From Candidatus Kaiserbacteria bacterium RIFOXYD1_FULL_47_14 (GTDB lineage Bacteria > Patescibacteriota > Minisyncoccia > Phycocordibacterales > Phycocordibacteraceae): DNA of 35,561 nucleotides. The position numbers and the translations under genes are program-made. Under the pieces are notes generated by a model. It was not told where the DNA came from and did not search any database. It saw only the letters and a program-made list of their open reading frames with translations. Location: positions 1-35,561 of the forward strand of contig MFMU01000006.1 of NCBI GenBank assembly GCA_001781915.1, read 5' to 3'. This document shows, piece by piece, positions 8,791-16,571 of this stretch. The number at the start of each line of letters is the position of its first letter. Position 1 is the first letter of the stretch.

Positions 8791-10386
8791 ATGACGACTG
8801 TCAAGGAGATTATTGGCGAAATGTCCAACCCTTCAGAAGAGGATATCGCTCTGGTCGAGAAGGCATACGAATTTTCTAAAAAAGCGCACGAAGGCCATGT
8901 CCGCTTCTCGAACGAGCCCTATTTCGTCCACCCAGCAGCGACGGCGAAAATTCTCGCCGAATATGGAATGGACGCGACCACTATCGCCGCTGGTCTCCTC
9001 CACGACACTATCGAAGACGGCTGCGTTCCGCGCGAAGAAATCGAGAAAGAGTTCGGGAAGGAATTGCTCTTCATTGTTGAAGGCGTTACCAAGCTTGGCA
9101 AACATAAATACCGCGGCGCCGAACGCCACGCCGAATCGCTCCGCCGACTGCTTGTTGCAACCGCGAGCGATATCCGCGTGCTTATAGTGAAGCTTGCCGA
9201 CCGTAAGCATAATATGCAAACGCTTGAGCATGTGCCCGAACATAAGCGTCAGCGCATCGCACTCGAAACGCTCGAGATCTATGCCCCTATTGCCGATCGT
9301 CTCGGTATGGGCAAAATGAAAAAAATACTTGAAGATCTCTCGTTCCCTTTTGTTGATCCTGATGCTGCTCGCCATACTGCTGAAGTGCGCACCTTAAAAA
9401 GACAAGAGACCGAAGATGGTCTCGCTGAAGTACAAAAAACACTGAAGCATGAGCTCGCGAAAAAAGGTCTGACGACATTCCGTACCGATATTCGTATGAA
9501 AGGACTCTGGAGTTTGCATCAGAAATTGAGACGGAAACGCGATGATATTAGTTTAATTCACGACATTGCCGCGTTGCGCATTATAGTACCAACGGTCGAA
9601 GATTGTTACACCACACTCGGTATTGTACATGCTCTTTTTAGACCGTTGCCGGGAGAATTCAAGGACTATATCGCTTTCCCAAAGCCGAATGGCTATCAAT
9701 CACTTCACACGACCGTCGTAACACCGCACGCAGGTATTGTTGAAATCCAAATCCGCGATGAAGAAATGCACAGAAGTGCGATGTTTGGTATCGCTTCGCA
9801 TATGTCGTATAAGCAATTAGGAAAAGGCGTGGAGAAATTAGGGAAAGAGGCCCAAAAAAGCAAATTTTCAGCGCTCTCTTTTTCATGGTTCCGTTCGCTG
9901 ATTCCTTCACTTATGAAGGTCTCAAAAAATGAAGGCGGGAGAAAGATCCAAGTGAAAGTTCCGCCATGGCTCGCCGAACTAGCCGAAGCACACGCGAATA
10001 TTGCGGGCTCTGAAGAATTCGTCGATGGATTGAAGGAGGACTTCTTCTCGCATCGGGTGTTCGTCTTCACTCCGAAAGGCGATGTTATCGATTTGCCTGC
10101 CGCGTCAACGCCGATTGATTTCGCATATGCGATACATAGCGACCTCGGTAACCACCTCCAAGGAGTGAAGGTGAACGGAAAATTGGTCTCTTTTGATACA
10201 CCGCTTGATAATGGCGCGGTAGTTGAAATACTGTGGCGAGAAGCATCTCACCCTTCGGCAAAATGGCTCGAGATTGCCCGTACTTCACTCGCACGCCGAC
10301 ACATTCGTACGGCACTTGGTATGACTGAACCAGAAAAACCATCACGGAAACGACGCGCGCGTGTTATAAAAACAAAAAATAAATAA
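8791..10386 (+). CDS. RelA/SpoT homologue ((p)ppGpp synthetase/hydrolase; HD + synthetase + TGS)
   Basis: GLLHDTIEDG, LIVKLADRKHNMQTL, DIAALRIIVPT, FKDYIAFPKPNGYQSLHTTV, VFVFTPKGDVIDLPAASTPIDFAYAIHSDLGN. Confidence 0.95.
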   Translation: MTTVKEIIGEMSNPSEEDIALVEKAYEFSKKAHEGHVRFSNEPYFVHPAATAKILAEYGMDATTIAAGLLHDTIEDGCVPREEIEKEFGKELLFIVEGVTKLGKHKYRGAERHAESLRRLLVATASDIRVLIVKLADRKHNMQTLEHVPEHKRQRIALETLEIYAPIADRLGMGKMKKILEDLSFPFVDPDAARHTAEVRTLKRQETEDGLAEVQKTLKHELAKKGLTTFRTDIRMKGLWSLHQKLRRKRDDISLIHDIAALRIIVPTVEDCYTTLGIVHALFRPLPGEFKDYIAFPKPNGYQSLHTTVVTPHAGIVEIQIRDEEMHRSAMFGIASHMSYKQLGKGVEKLGKEAQKSKFSALSFSWFRSLIPSLMKVSKNEGGRKIQVKVPPWLAELAEAHANIAGSEEFVDGLKEDFFSHRVFVFTPKGDVIDLPAASTPIDFAYAIHSDLGNHLQGVKVNGKLVSFDTPLDNGAVVEILWREASHPSAKWLEIARTSLARRHIRTALGMTEPEKPSRKRRARVIKTKNK

Positions 10387-11406
10387 TTAAACCGTGAAGC
10401 CACTAACCGAATAAAGTTCATCATCAGGCGTTTCTTCGGGCGCAGCAGGCGGAACAGGATCTTCTATAATACTGTTTGTTTCCACTTCATCTATTTGTTT
10501 ATTGGCCTCAATATCGGAGCGTGGTATAAGCGACGCCGCGAGTACTGAGAGATCATCAGGCGAGAAAAAGTCGATGAGAAGACGACCGCCTTCGGCGTTG
10601 GTCTCGATAATAACGCGCGTGCCTAAAGTTTCAGTAAGCGATTTTTCGAGTTCAACCATCTCGGGTGTTTTTCTATGATACTTGCGCACGCGTTCCTGTG
10701 CGATAGATCGCGCGATGCCTTCGGCAGCGCGAACCGAGAGCCGTTTCAGCGTAATTTCTTTAAAAAGGGTCTCGAGTTCTTCTGGTTTATCGCTCAATGC
10801 GAGCAGTGTGCGCGCATGACCTTCACTTATTTCTTTATCGACAACGGAATTTTGTATATGCTCAGGCAATGAAAGGAGGCGAAGCGAGTTAGAGACATAT
10901 TCGCGACTCTTGCCGATCTTCGCTGCGGTCTCGGCATGCGAAATGCCGAAATCTTCAATAAGTTTCTTAAGCGCTTTCGCTCGATCGATAGCGTTGAGAT
11001 CTTCGCGCTGCAAATTTTCAATAATAGCGAGCTCGAGCTTCGTGAGGTTCGTATCGCCTTGACGAATCACGACCGGTACTTGCCTCAGACCAGCAATCTT
11101 CGAAGCACGCAGGCGTCGTTCTCCGGCAATGAGTTCATACAAACTCTCGAGACCTCCTTCCGGTTTCTCGACATCGGTGCGCGTTACAACTAGCGGTTGC
11201 AACACGCCATACTGACGAATACTCTCCGCAAGCGAAGAGAGACCCTCTTCGCTGAAGTTTCGGCGTGGCTGGTAGGGATTCGGTTGTATCCGCTCGACAT
11301 CAATCCAAAAAACCGAATCATATTTTGTCGGCACATACCCAGTGTCCTCATGCATGTGAGTTATTTTACCATGATGAAAATATAGATGTGAAGTGGTATT
11401 GTGCAC
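10387..11406 (-). CDS. parB: ParB/Spo0J-family chromosome partitioning protein
   Basis: IQPNPYQPRRNFSEEGLSSLAESIRQYGVLQPLVV, YELIAGERRLRASKIAGL, AIIENLQREDLNAIDRA, HTH SHAETAAKIGKSREYVSNSLRLL. Confidence 0.95.
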   Translation of the reverse strand: MHNTTSHLYFHHGKITHMHEDTGYVPTKYDSVFWIDVERIQPNPYQPRRNFSEEGLSSLAESIRQYGVLQPLVVTRTDVEKPEGGLESLYELIAGERRLRASKIAGLRQVPVVIRQGDTNLTKLELAIIENLQREDLNAIDRAKALKKLIEDFGISHAETAAKIGKSREYVSNSLRLLSLPEHIQNSVVDKEISEGHARTLLALSDKPEELETLFKEITLKRLSVRAAEGIARSIAQERVRKYHRKTPEMVELEKSLTETLGTRVIIETNAEGGRLLIDFFSPDDLSVLAASLIPRSDIEANKQIDEVETNSIIEDPVPPAAPEETPDDELYSVSGFTV

Positions 11407-11410
11407 TTAA

Positions 11411-11448
11411 GCCCTACTTCGTCCTTCAGCTGACGAACTACGAAGGGC
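11411..11448. repeat. 38-nt palindrome upstream of tRNA-Leu
   Basis: GCCCTACTTCGTCCTTCAGCTGACGAACTACGAAGGGC. Confidence 0.85.
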
Positions 11449-11451
11449 GTA

Positions 11452-11533
11452 GCCGGGATGGCGGAATTGGCAGACGCGATGGATTCAAGACCCATTGTCG
11501 AAAGACATGAGAGTTCGATTCTCTCTCCCGGCA
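11452..11533 (+). tRNA. tRNA-Leu(CAA)
   Basis: GCCGGGA...TCCCGGC-A acceptor, GGCGGAATTGGCAGACGC D-arm, loop TTCAAGA (anticodon CAA), variable arm TGTCGAAAGACA, T-arm GAGAGTTCGATTCTCTC; CCA not encoded. Confidence 0.92.
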
Positions 11534-11568
11534 CTACTTCGTCCGTCAGCTGACGGACTACGAAGTGC
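11531..11568. repeat. 38-nt palindrome directly at the 3' end of tRNA-Leu
   Basis: GCACTACTTCGTCCGTCAGCTGACGGACTACGAAGTGC; starts within the last three tRNA bases. Confidence 0.87.
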
Positions 11569-11577
11569 ATGCACCCT

Positions 11578-12444
11578 ATGACTAAAATTTTATGCATCGC
11601 GGGGCCGACTGCCTCGGGTAAGTCCGCACGCGCGGTTGGAGAAGCACTCACCAGAAATGGCGAGATAATCTCGGTTGATAGCCGGCAGGTATATCGCGGA
11701 CTCGATATCGGCACAGAAAAAATAACCTGCGAAGAAATGCATGGAGTTCCCCACCATCTTATCGATATTCGCGAGGTGAACGAGATTTATTCTGCCGGCG
11801 ACTTCGTCTCTGACGCGACGCACCTCATTGAAGAAATTTCAACGCGCGGAAAACTGCCGATTCTCGTCGGCGGAACGCATTTTTATTTTGATGCACTTCT
11901 GAAAGGTCTTCCGACAGGAGCTGACGCGAATCCGGCACTTCGCGCAGAATTAGAGAAACTCTCGACCGAAGAATTGTATGCGCGTGTCGTGCGAGCAGAT
12001 GCGCGTCGCGCAAGCGAGATTGACCCTCACAATCGCCGCCGACTTATTCGTGCTCTTGAAATTATCAAGTCGCTCGGCTCTGTCCCGCCTCGCAACCTCG
12101 TGGACGCCAGGCGTCCACAGTTGCTGTGGACGCCTGGCGTCCACACAGAATGGATTGTGATTGACCCGCCGAAAGAAGAATTGCGAACGAGAATTGATGC
12201 GCGCTTAAGAAAAGCTCTCGAACGCGGACTTATAGAAGAAGTCCACAAAGTACACGAAAAAGTTGGCGATGCACGACTCAACGAACTCGGCCTTGAATAT
12301 CGCGTCATCGGCGAATTTCTGAACTTGGAAGCGAAACACCCAAGTGGGTGTTTCGCTTCCAAGTTGCTCCCTGCGCTCTCAGCGAAACTCTGGCAATATG
12401 CACGGCACCAAAAATCGTGGCTGCGGAAATTAGGGGAAAGATGA
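11578..12444 (+). CDS. miaA: tRNA dimethylallyltransferase
   Basis: ILCIAGPTASGKSARAV, ISVDSRQVYRGLDIGTEK, VPHHLIDI, LPILVGGTHFYFDALLKGL, DPHNRRRLIRALEI; start taken at MTKILCIAG (11578). Confidence 0.95.
   Translation: MTKILCIAGPTASGKSARAVGEALTRNGEIISVDSRQVYRGLDIGTEKITCEEMHGVPHHLIDIREVNEIYSAGDFVSDATHLIEEISTRGKLPILVGGTHFYFDALLKGLPTGADANPALRAELEKLSTEELYARVVRADARRASEIDPHNRRRLIRALEIIKSLGSVPPRNLVDARRPQLLWTPGVHTEWIVIDPPKEELRTRIDARLRKALERGLIEEVHKVHEKVGDARLNELGLEYRVIGEFLNLEAKHPSGCFASKLLPALSAKLWQYARHQKSWLRKLGER
12100..12144. repeat. 45-nt double-hairpin element (19-7-19) in frame in miaA
   Basis: GTGGACGCCAGGCGTCCAC-AGTTGCT-GTGGACGCCTGGCGTCCAC; each arm is a 9-1-9 hairpin; encodes VDARRPQLLWTPGVH. 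Confidence 0.95.
12322..12365. repeat. 44-nt long palindrome in miaA 3' region
   Basis: AACTTGGAAGCGAAACACCCA-AG-TGGGTGTTTCGCTTCCAAGTT, perfect 21-2-21. Confidence 0.92.
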
Positions 12445-13452
12445 TTAAAACGGTTTGGTGCAATATCCTTTAACGGTAATATCCCAGTGAGCTGGATTTG
12501 ATTCAAGTACATATTCATTTCCATTCATCTGTCCGCATTTATCCGTATAGGCAGATCCTCCGTTATCACCAGTTCGTTGTCCAATACTTGAATTATTTGT
12601 AGTAATCATTTTACTAAGTGCTTCTGTTACACCAAGATCAACTTTATAGCCATTCTGGTGACTATAGATGCCACAGGCATGCCCTGGCTCGGTACCGCCA
12701 GTTATAACGACATATTTATTCTCGATGGTACTTTTAACTGCCCTCGCAAGAGCGATTACTTGATTGATGGTATCTTCTTTCATATTGCTTAAATTCGTAC
12801 AACCCTGTTTCGGTGTACCATCACATGAGGAAACAATCGGAACGCAATAATCGTTATTTACATCAACACCAGCAGCTGCAAATCTTTGCCGTATACTACT
12901 TTCTTGCAAAGTATCTGAAGGCGGAGAAGACGAGGCCACTTCGATATTACTCACATCTTTCTGATTCAATGTACCGTCAGGGAGCGCACCTGCTTGTTCA
13001 AGGCAGGAGCCAATGCCGCCTGAAGTGATGAGTTTCGACCAAGTGGTAGTCCATCCCGTATTCGCATCGGGCTTATAGAGCACCGCCATAATTGCATCGA
13101 CAATGAGCCACGCAGCAAGCATCACTACAATACCGACGACAACTTGAGTAATGAGTCCTTTCGCCTTAGTAACCGCTCCTGGATTCCCTGTACCAGTAAC
13201 CAGAAGAAACCCGGCATACGCAATCACAATCGGCGCAATGAAAACAATCGAGATCGTAATAACGAAGCTGATAATATTATTGATGACATCAATGAGCATT
13301 CCCCAACTCGCAGGACATACCGCCTGATTAGTTCCTTGTGGAATAATAGGACCGAAAAACGGTATTCCTCCCGCGTATACTGCACTCGGCAATGCGAGAA
13401 AGACGGATATAAGCAAAAGCGCAGACCAAGAGATGCGAGAATTCATATCCAT
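12445..13452 (-). CDS. Pilin-like (T4SS/TrbC-type) membrane N-terminus fused to an M15/D-Ala-D-Ala peptidase-like C-terminal domain
   Basis: Signal-like N-terminus, hydrophobic IDVINNIISFVITISIVFIAPIVIAYAGFLLVTGTGNPGAVTKAKGLITQVVVGIVVMLAAWLIVDAIM; C-terminal GGTEPGHACGIYSHQNGYKVDLGVTEA...NPAHWDITV (H-x6-D and HWD). Confidence 0.65.
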   Translation of the reverse strand: MDMNSRISWSALLLISVFLALPSAVYAGGIPFFGPIIPQGTNQAVCPASWGMLIDVINNIISFVITISIVFIAPIVIAYAGFLLVTGTGNPGAVTKAKGLITQVVVGIVVMLAAWLIVDAIMAVLYKPDANTGWTTTWSKLITSGGIGSCLEQAGALPDGTLNQKDVSNIEVASSSPPSDTLQESSIRQRFAAAGVDVNNDYCVPIVSSCDGTPKQGCTNLSNMKEDTINQVIALARAVKSTIENKYVVITGGTEPGHACGIYSHQNGYKVDLGVTEALSKMITTNNSSIGQRTGDNGGSAYTDKCGQMNGNEYVLESNPAHWDITVKGYCTKPF

Positions 13453-13521
13453 ATCATACCGCTCTTTGACAAGTTCAAATCGACTTTCCCCACTGCCTCG
13501 GGTCTGCTACCCTGTCTTTAA

Positions 13522-13592
13522 GGGCCTATAGTTTAGCGGTAAAACAGTGGTCTCCAAAACCACCGTCCCAGGTTCGAGTCCTGGTGGGCCCG
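13522..13592 (+). tRNA. tRNA-Trp(CCA)
   Basis: GGGCCTA...TGGGCCC-G acceptor; anticodon arm GTGGT-CTCCAAA-ACCAC; T-arm CCCAGGTTCGAGTCCTGG. Confidence 0.93.
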
Positions 13593-13597
13593 CAAAA

Positions 13598-16288
13598 TTA
13601 AAGAATCGCGAAGGCGGTTCTTCGTTTGCGATAGAAAAACTTGCGTATCTCTTCTACCAAAATGATAGAGGTGGCCACCACTATAATCATCACCCATTCA
13701 GAAAGATTGAGCGGTACCGTACGCAAGAATTGCTGGAAGAACGGCGTGTACACGGCAAGCATCTGGAAAGATATGGTTATCGCTGTTGCGCCAATCAAGT
13801 ACTTGTTAGAAAAGAAATTCATCTGGAAGAACGACTTGCTCTCGGAGCGACAGTTCCATGCATTGAACCACTGGAATACGGCTAGTGCAGTGAGAGAAAC
13901 CGTCCATGCTTTTCCAATGTCAGTTTCAAAGTATTTTTGGAACAAGAAGAGTGTTCCGAACATCATAGGAAGCGCCATAAAAATCATTCGCCGCGCCATA
14001 AGACCGTCAACGAGATATTTTTTCGGTCGTTCGAAAGTGCCTGAGAGCAGTCCGCTCTCTTTCGGCTCCATCGCCAGCGCCACATCGAGGAATCCATCCG
14101 TGACGAAGTTGAGCCAGATGATTTGGGCCGCGAGAAGCGGAAGCGGATATCCAATTATAAGCGCTCCTGTAATCGTTAATACCTCGCCAAGACTGGTCGA
14201 GAAGAGATACAAAATAACTTTCTTAATAGTCTTATAAATACTCCTGCCCTCCTCAACCGCGGAGACGATGCTCCCGAAATTGTCATCCAGAAGTACGATA
14301 TCCGCTGCTTCTTTGGCAACTTCAGTACCTATCTTACCCATCGCCACGCCAAGATCAGCGGCCGCCAGAGACGGAGCGTCATTAACGCCATCACCGGTCA
14401 TTGCGACAATCTCGCCACGCTTTTTGTAGGCATTAATGATTCGCAACTTATGCTCCGGCGTAACGCGCGCATAAACAGAAACATTCGCGACTCGCACATT
14501 AAGTTCATCATCTGACATTTCATCTATCTCCGCTCCAGTTAACAGTTCATCGCCCTCTTGCCAGATGCCCGCTTCTTTTGCGATAGCACGAGCAGTAGGA
14601 GTATAGTCGCCCGTAATCATTACAACTCTGATTCCGGCAGCTGTCGCTCGCGCCATCGCTTCAGCGACTTCCGGACGCAGAATATCTTGCATACCAAAAA
14701 AACCGACGAAAACGAGGTTTTGAATTGTCTCTGACGCAAGAACTTCCGAAAATTCCTCCCGCATTGCTATCGCCACTACTCGCAGTCCTCGATTGGACAT
14801 TTCTACAAGCATATCCTCAATTTTCTTTCGGTCTGCGCGTTCAATCAATTCATTATGACCGTTATGTCGAATGTGAGTACTAAGCGCGAGTAGCGTCTCA
14901 GGCGCACCGCTCACAATCAGAAAATTGCTTCCTTCCGCCCCCGAAACGGCAGCATGATACTTGAGCCGATAGTCAAAAGGTATCTCGGAGACGAGTGGCG
15001 ACTCATGCAACATATCGCCTCTCTTAAAACCGACTTTTTCTCCAAATACTCGTATCGCTGCCTCGGTCGGATCGCCAATCACGCGCCAACGCTTCTCAAC
15101 TTCAGAGAAAAATACTCGAGCGCTCGCGCTAAGCGCCGCCATTTTCCCAATAAGAAGCAATTCTGGATGATTGGCAGCGTCTACCACCGAGCCGCCAAAT
15201 GACACAATGCCTTCCGGCTCGTAGCCGATACCGCCAATCGAAAATGTTTTTCCTTCCGTCCAAATTTCACGAACGACAAGTTCGTTCTTCGTTATAGTGC
15301 CAGTTTTGTCGACAGCGATAATTCGTGCCTGTCCGAGTGCCTCAACCGCCTGCAATTTCTTCACGAGCGCATTCCGTTTACTCATACGCCACACACCAGT
15401 CGCGAGCACGAGCGTGATTACGATAGGTAAACCTTCCGGAATAACCGACACGGCAAGTGAAATAACCGTCGCGAAGATTGTGATTATTTTCTCACCTTTG
15501 AGTAATCCGAGTATAAAAAGTAGCACGCTAATTATTCCAACCACAGCGATAATGGCCCGAGAGAGATAACGAATGTTCGCTTTGAGCGGTATTTCTGTAT
15601 CAATAACGGAGATCTCTTTCGCAATCGTCCCGATGGCGGTGTATACTCCCGTCTTTACGACCACCGCCTGGCCATTACCGATAACGATGTTCGTACCTTT
15701 AAACACCATATTCTTTTGTTCTGCGGCTGGAAGATTCTCCTTATGTATCATGACCTCAGCAGTTTTGCCGACTGGTTCAGATTCTCCTGTGAGCGACGCC
15801 TCGTCGAGCTTCAATCCGTTCGAGAGGATAATGCGGGCGTCTGAAGAAACCTTTTCTCCTTCTCGCAACACGAGGATGTCGCCTCGCACCACTTCATAAT
15901 CTGGAATTGATATTTCCGTCCCGTCGCGCATGACAGTCGCCATCGTTTCCACATATCGTTTGAGTGCGCGAAGTGTATTCTGCGCTTTGCCTTCCTGTAT
16001 AGTGCCGACTACTGCATTGAATAAAAGTACTGCGAGGATAATCGATCCATCAGCTACTTCCCCTAAAAGAAACACTGCTACGCTTGCGGCAAACAGAAGA
16101 TAGATGAGCGGACTCTGAAATTGCCGCAGAAAAATAATTAGGTAGCCATCGGGCTTCGTCTCTGGCAGAGTGTTTGGTCCGTCTTCTTTCAGTCGTCGTA
16201 CAGCATCATCAGCACGCAATCCCGCTTCGTTCGTTTGAAGTTCTTTATAAATGACAGGCAAACTCTCGGCATGCCAAAAAAGTTCCAT
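13598..16288 (-). CDS. P-type (P2, Ca2+-ATPase-like) cation-transporting ATPase
   Basis: DEASLTGESEPVGKTA, IIAVDKTGTITKNELVV, GDYTPTARAIAKEAGI, VAMTGDGVNDAPSLAAADLGVAMG, PEGLPIVITLVLA. Confidence 0.96.
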   Translation of the reverse strand: MELFWHAESLPVIYKELQTNEAGLRADDAVRRLKEDGPNTLPETKPDGYLIIFLRQFQSPLIYLLFAASVAVFLLGEVADGSIILAVLLFNAVVGTIQEGKAQNTLRALKRYVETMATVMRDGTEISIPDYEVVRGDILVLREGEKVSSDARIILSNGLKLDEASLTGESEPVGKTAEVMIHKENLPAAEQKNMVFKGTNIVIGNGQAVVVKTGVYTAIGTIAKEISVIDTEIPLKANIRYLSRAIIAVVGIISVLLFILGLLKGEKIITIFATVISLAVSVIPEGLPIVITLVLATGVWRMSKRNALVKKLQAVEALGQARIIAVDKTGTITKNELVVREIWTEGKTFSIGGIGYEPEGIVSFGGSVVDAANHPELLLIGKMAALSASARVFFSEVEKRWRVIGDPTEAAIRVFGEKVGFKRGDMLHESPLVSEIPFDYRLKYHAAVSGAEGSNFLIVSGAPETLLALSTHIRHNGHNELIERADRKKIEDMLVEMSNRGLRVVAIAMREEFSEVLASETIQNLVFVGFFGMQDILRPEVAEAMARATAAGIRVVMITGDYTPTARAIAKEAGIWQEGDELLTGAEIDEMSDDELNVRVANVSVYARVTPEHKLRIINAYKKRGEIVAMTGDGVNDAPSLAAADLGVAMGKIGTEVAKEAADIVLLDDNFGSIVSAVEEGRSIYKTIKKVILYLFSTSLGEVLTITGALIIGYPLPLLAAQIIWLNFVTDGFLDVALAMEPKESGLLSGTFERPKKYLVDGLMARRMIFMALPMMFGTLFLFQKYFETDIGKAWTVSLTALAVFQWFNAWNCRSESKSFFQMNFFSNKYLIGATAITISFQMLAVYTPFFQQFLRTVPLNLSEWVMIIVVATSIILVEEIRKFFYRKRRTAFAIL

Positions 16289-16329
16289 ATATAGATATAG
16301 AATACCATTCCAGGCAGTTATTTTATTAT

Positions 16330-16485
16330 TTATTTCTTTGTCTCTTTGAAAACAACGCGCTTGCGGAGCGTGGGGTCAAATTTTGTCAACTCAATTTTGC
16401 GCTGTACGGTCTTTTTATTCTTACGCGTCCAAATAACATGGTTGGACTTCGTTGATTTGAGCCGAAGAAGGCGGTCTTGTGACAT
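16330..16485 (-). CDS. rpmG: 50S ribosomal protein L33
   Basis: Manual translation MSQDRLLRLKSTKSNHVIWTRKNKKTVQRKIELTKFDPTLRKRVVFKETKK; too short for the ORF track. Confidence 0.9.
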   Translation of the reverse strand: MSQDRLLRLKSTKSNHVIWTRKNKKTVQRKIELTKFDPTLRKRVVFKETKK

Positions 16486-16526
16486 ACAAAGAATCTAGCA
16501 GAAATAGCTTATTTAGGCAACGGCTC

Positions 16527-16571
16527 GTGGAAGTCAGACATCCACAGCAACTGTGGATGTCTGACTTCCAC
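16527..16571. repeat. 45-nt double-hairpin element overlapping the clpB 3' end
   Basis: GTGGAAGTCAGACATCCAC-AGCAACT-GTGGATGTCTGACTTCCAC; clpB stop TGA (16534-16536) lies within it. Confidence 0.95.

Noticed and set aside
12027-12524. Long antisense ORFs across the window (e.g. 12027..12524 -, 13641..14237 +, 8833..9375 -)
   Set aside because: They lie opposite confidently assigned genes, have no recognisable domains and reflect codon bias on the complementary strand.
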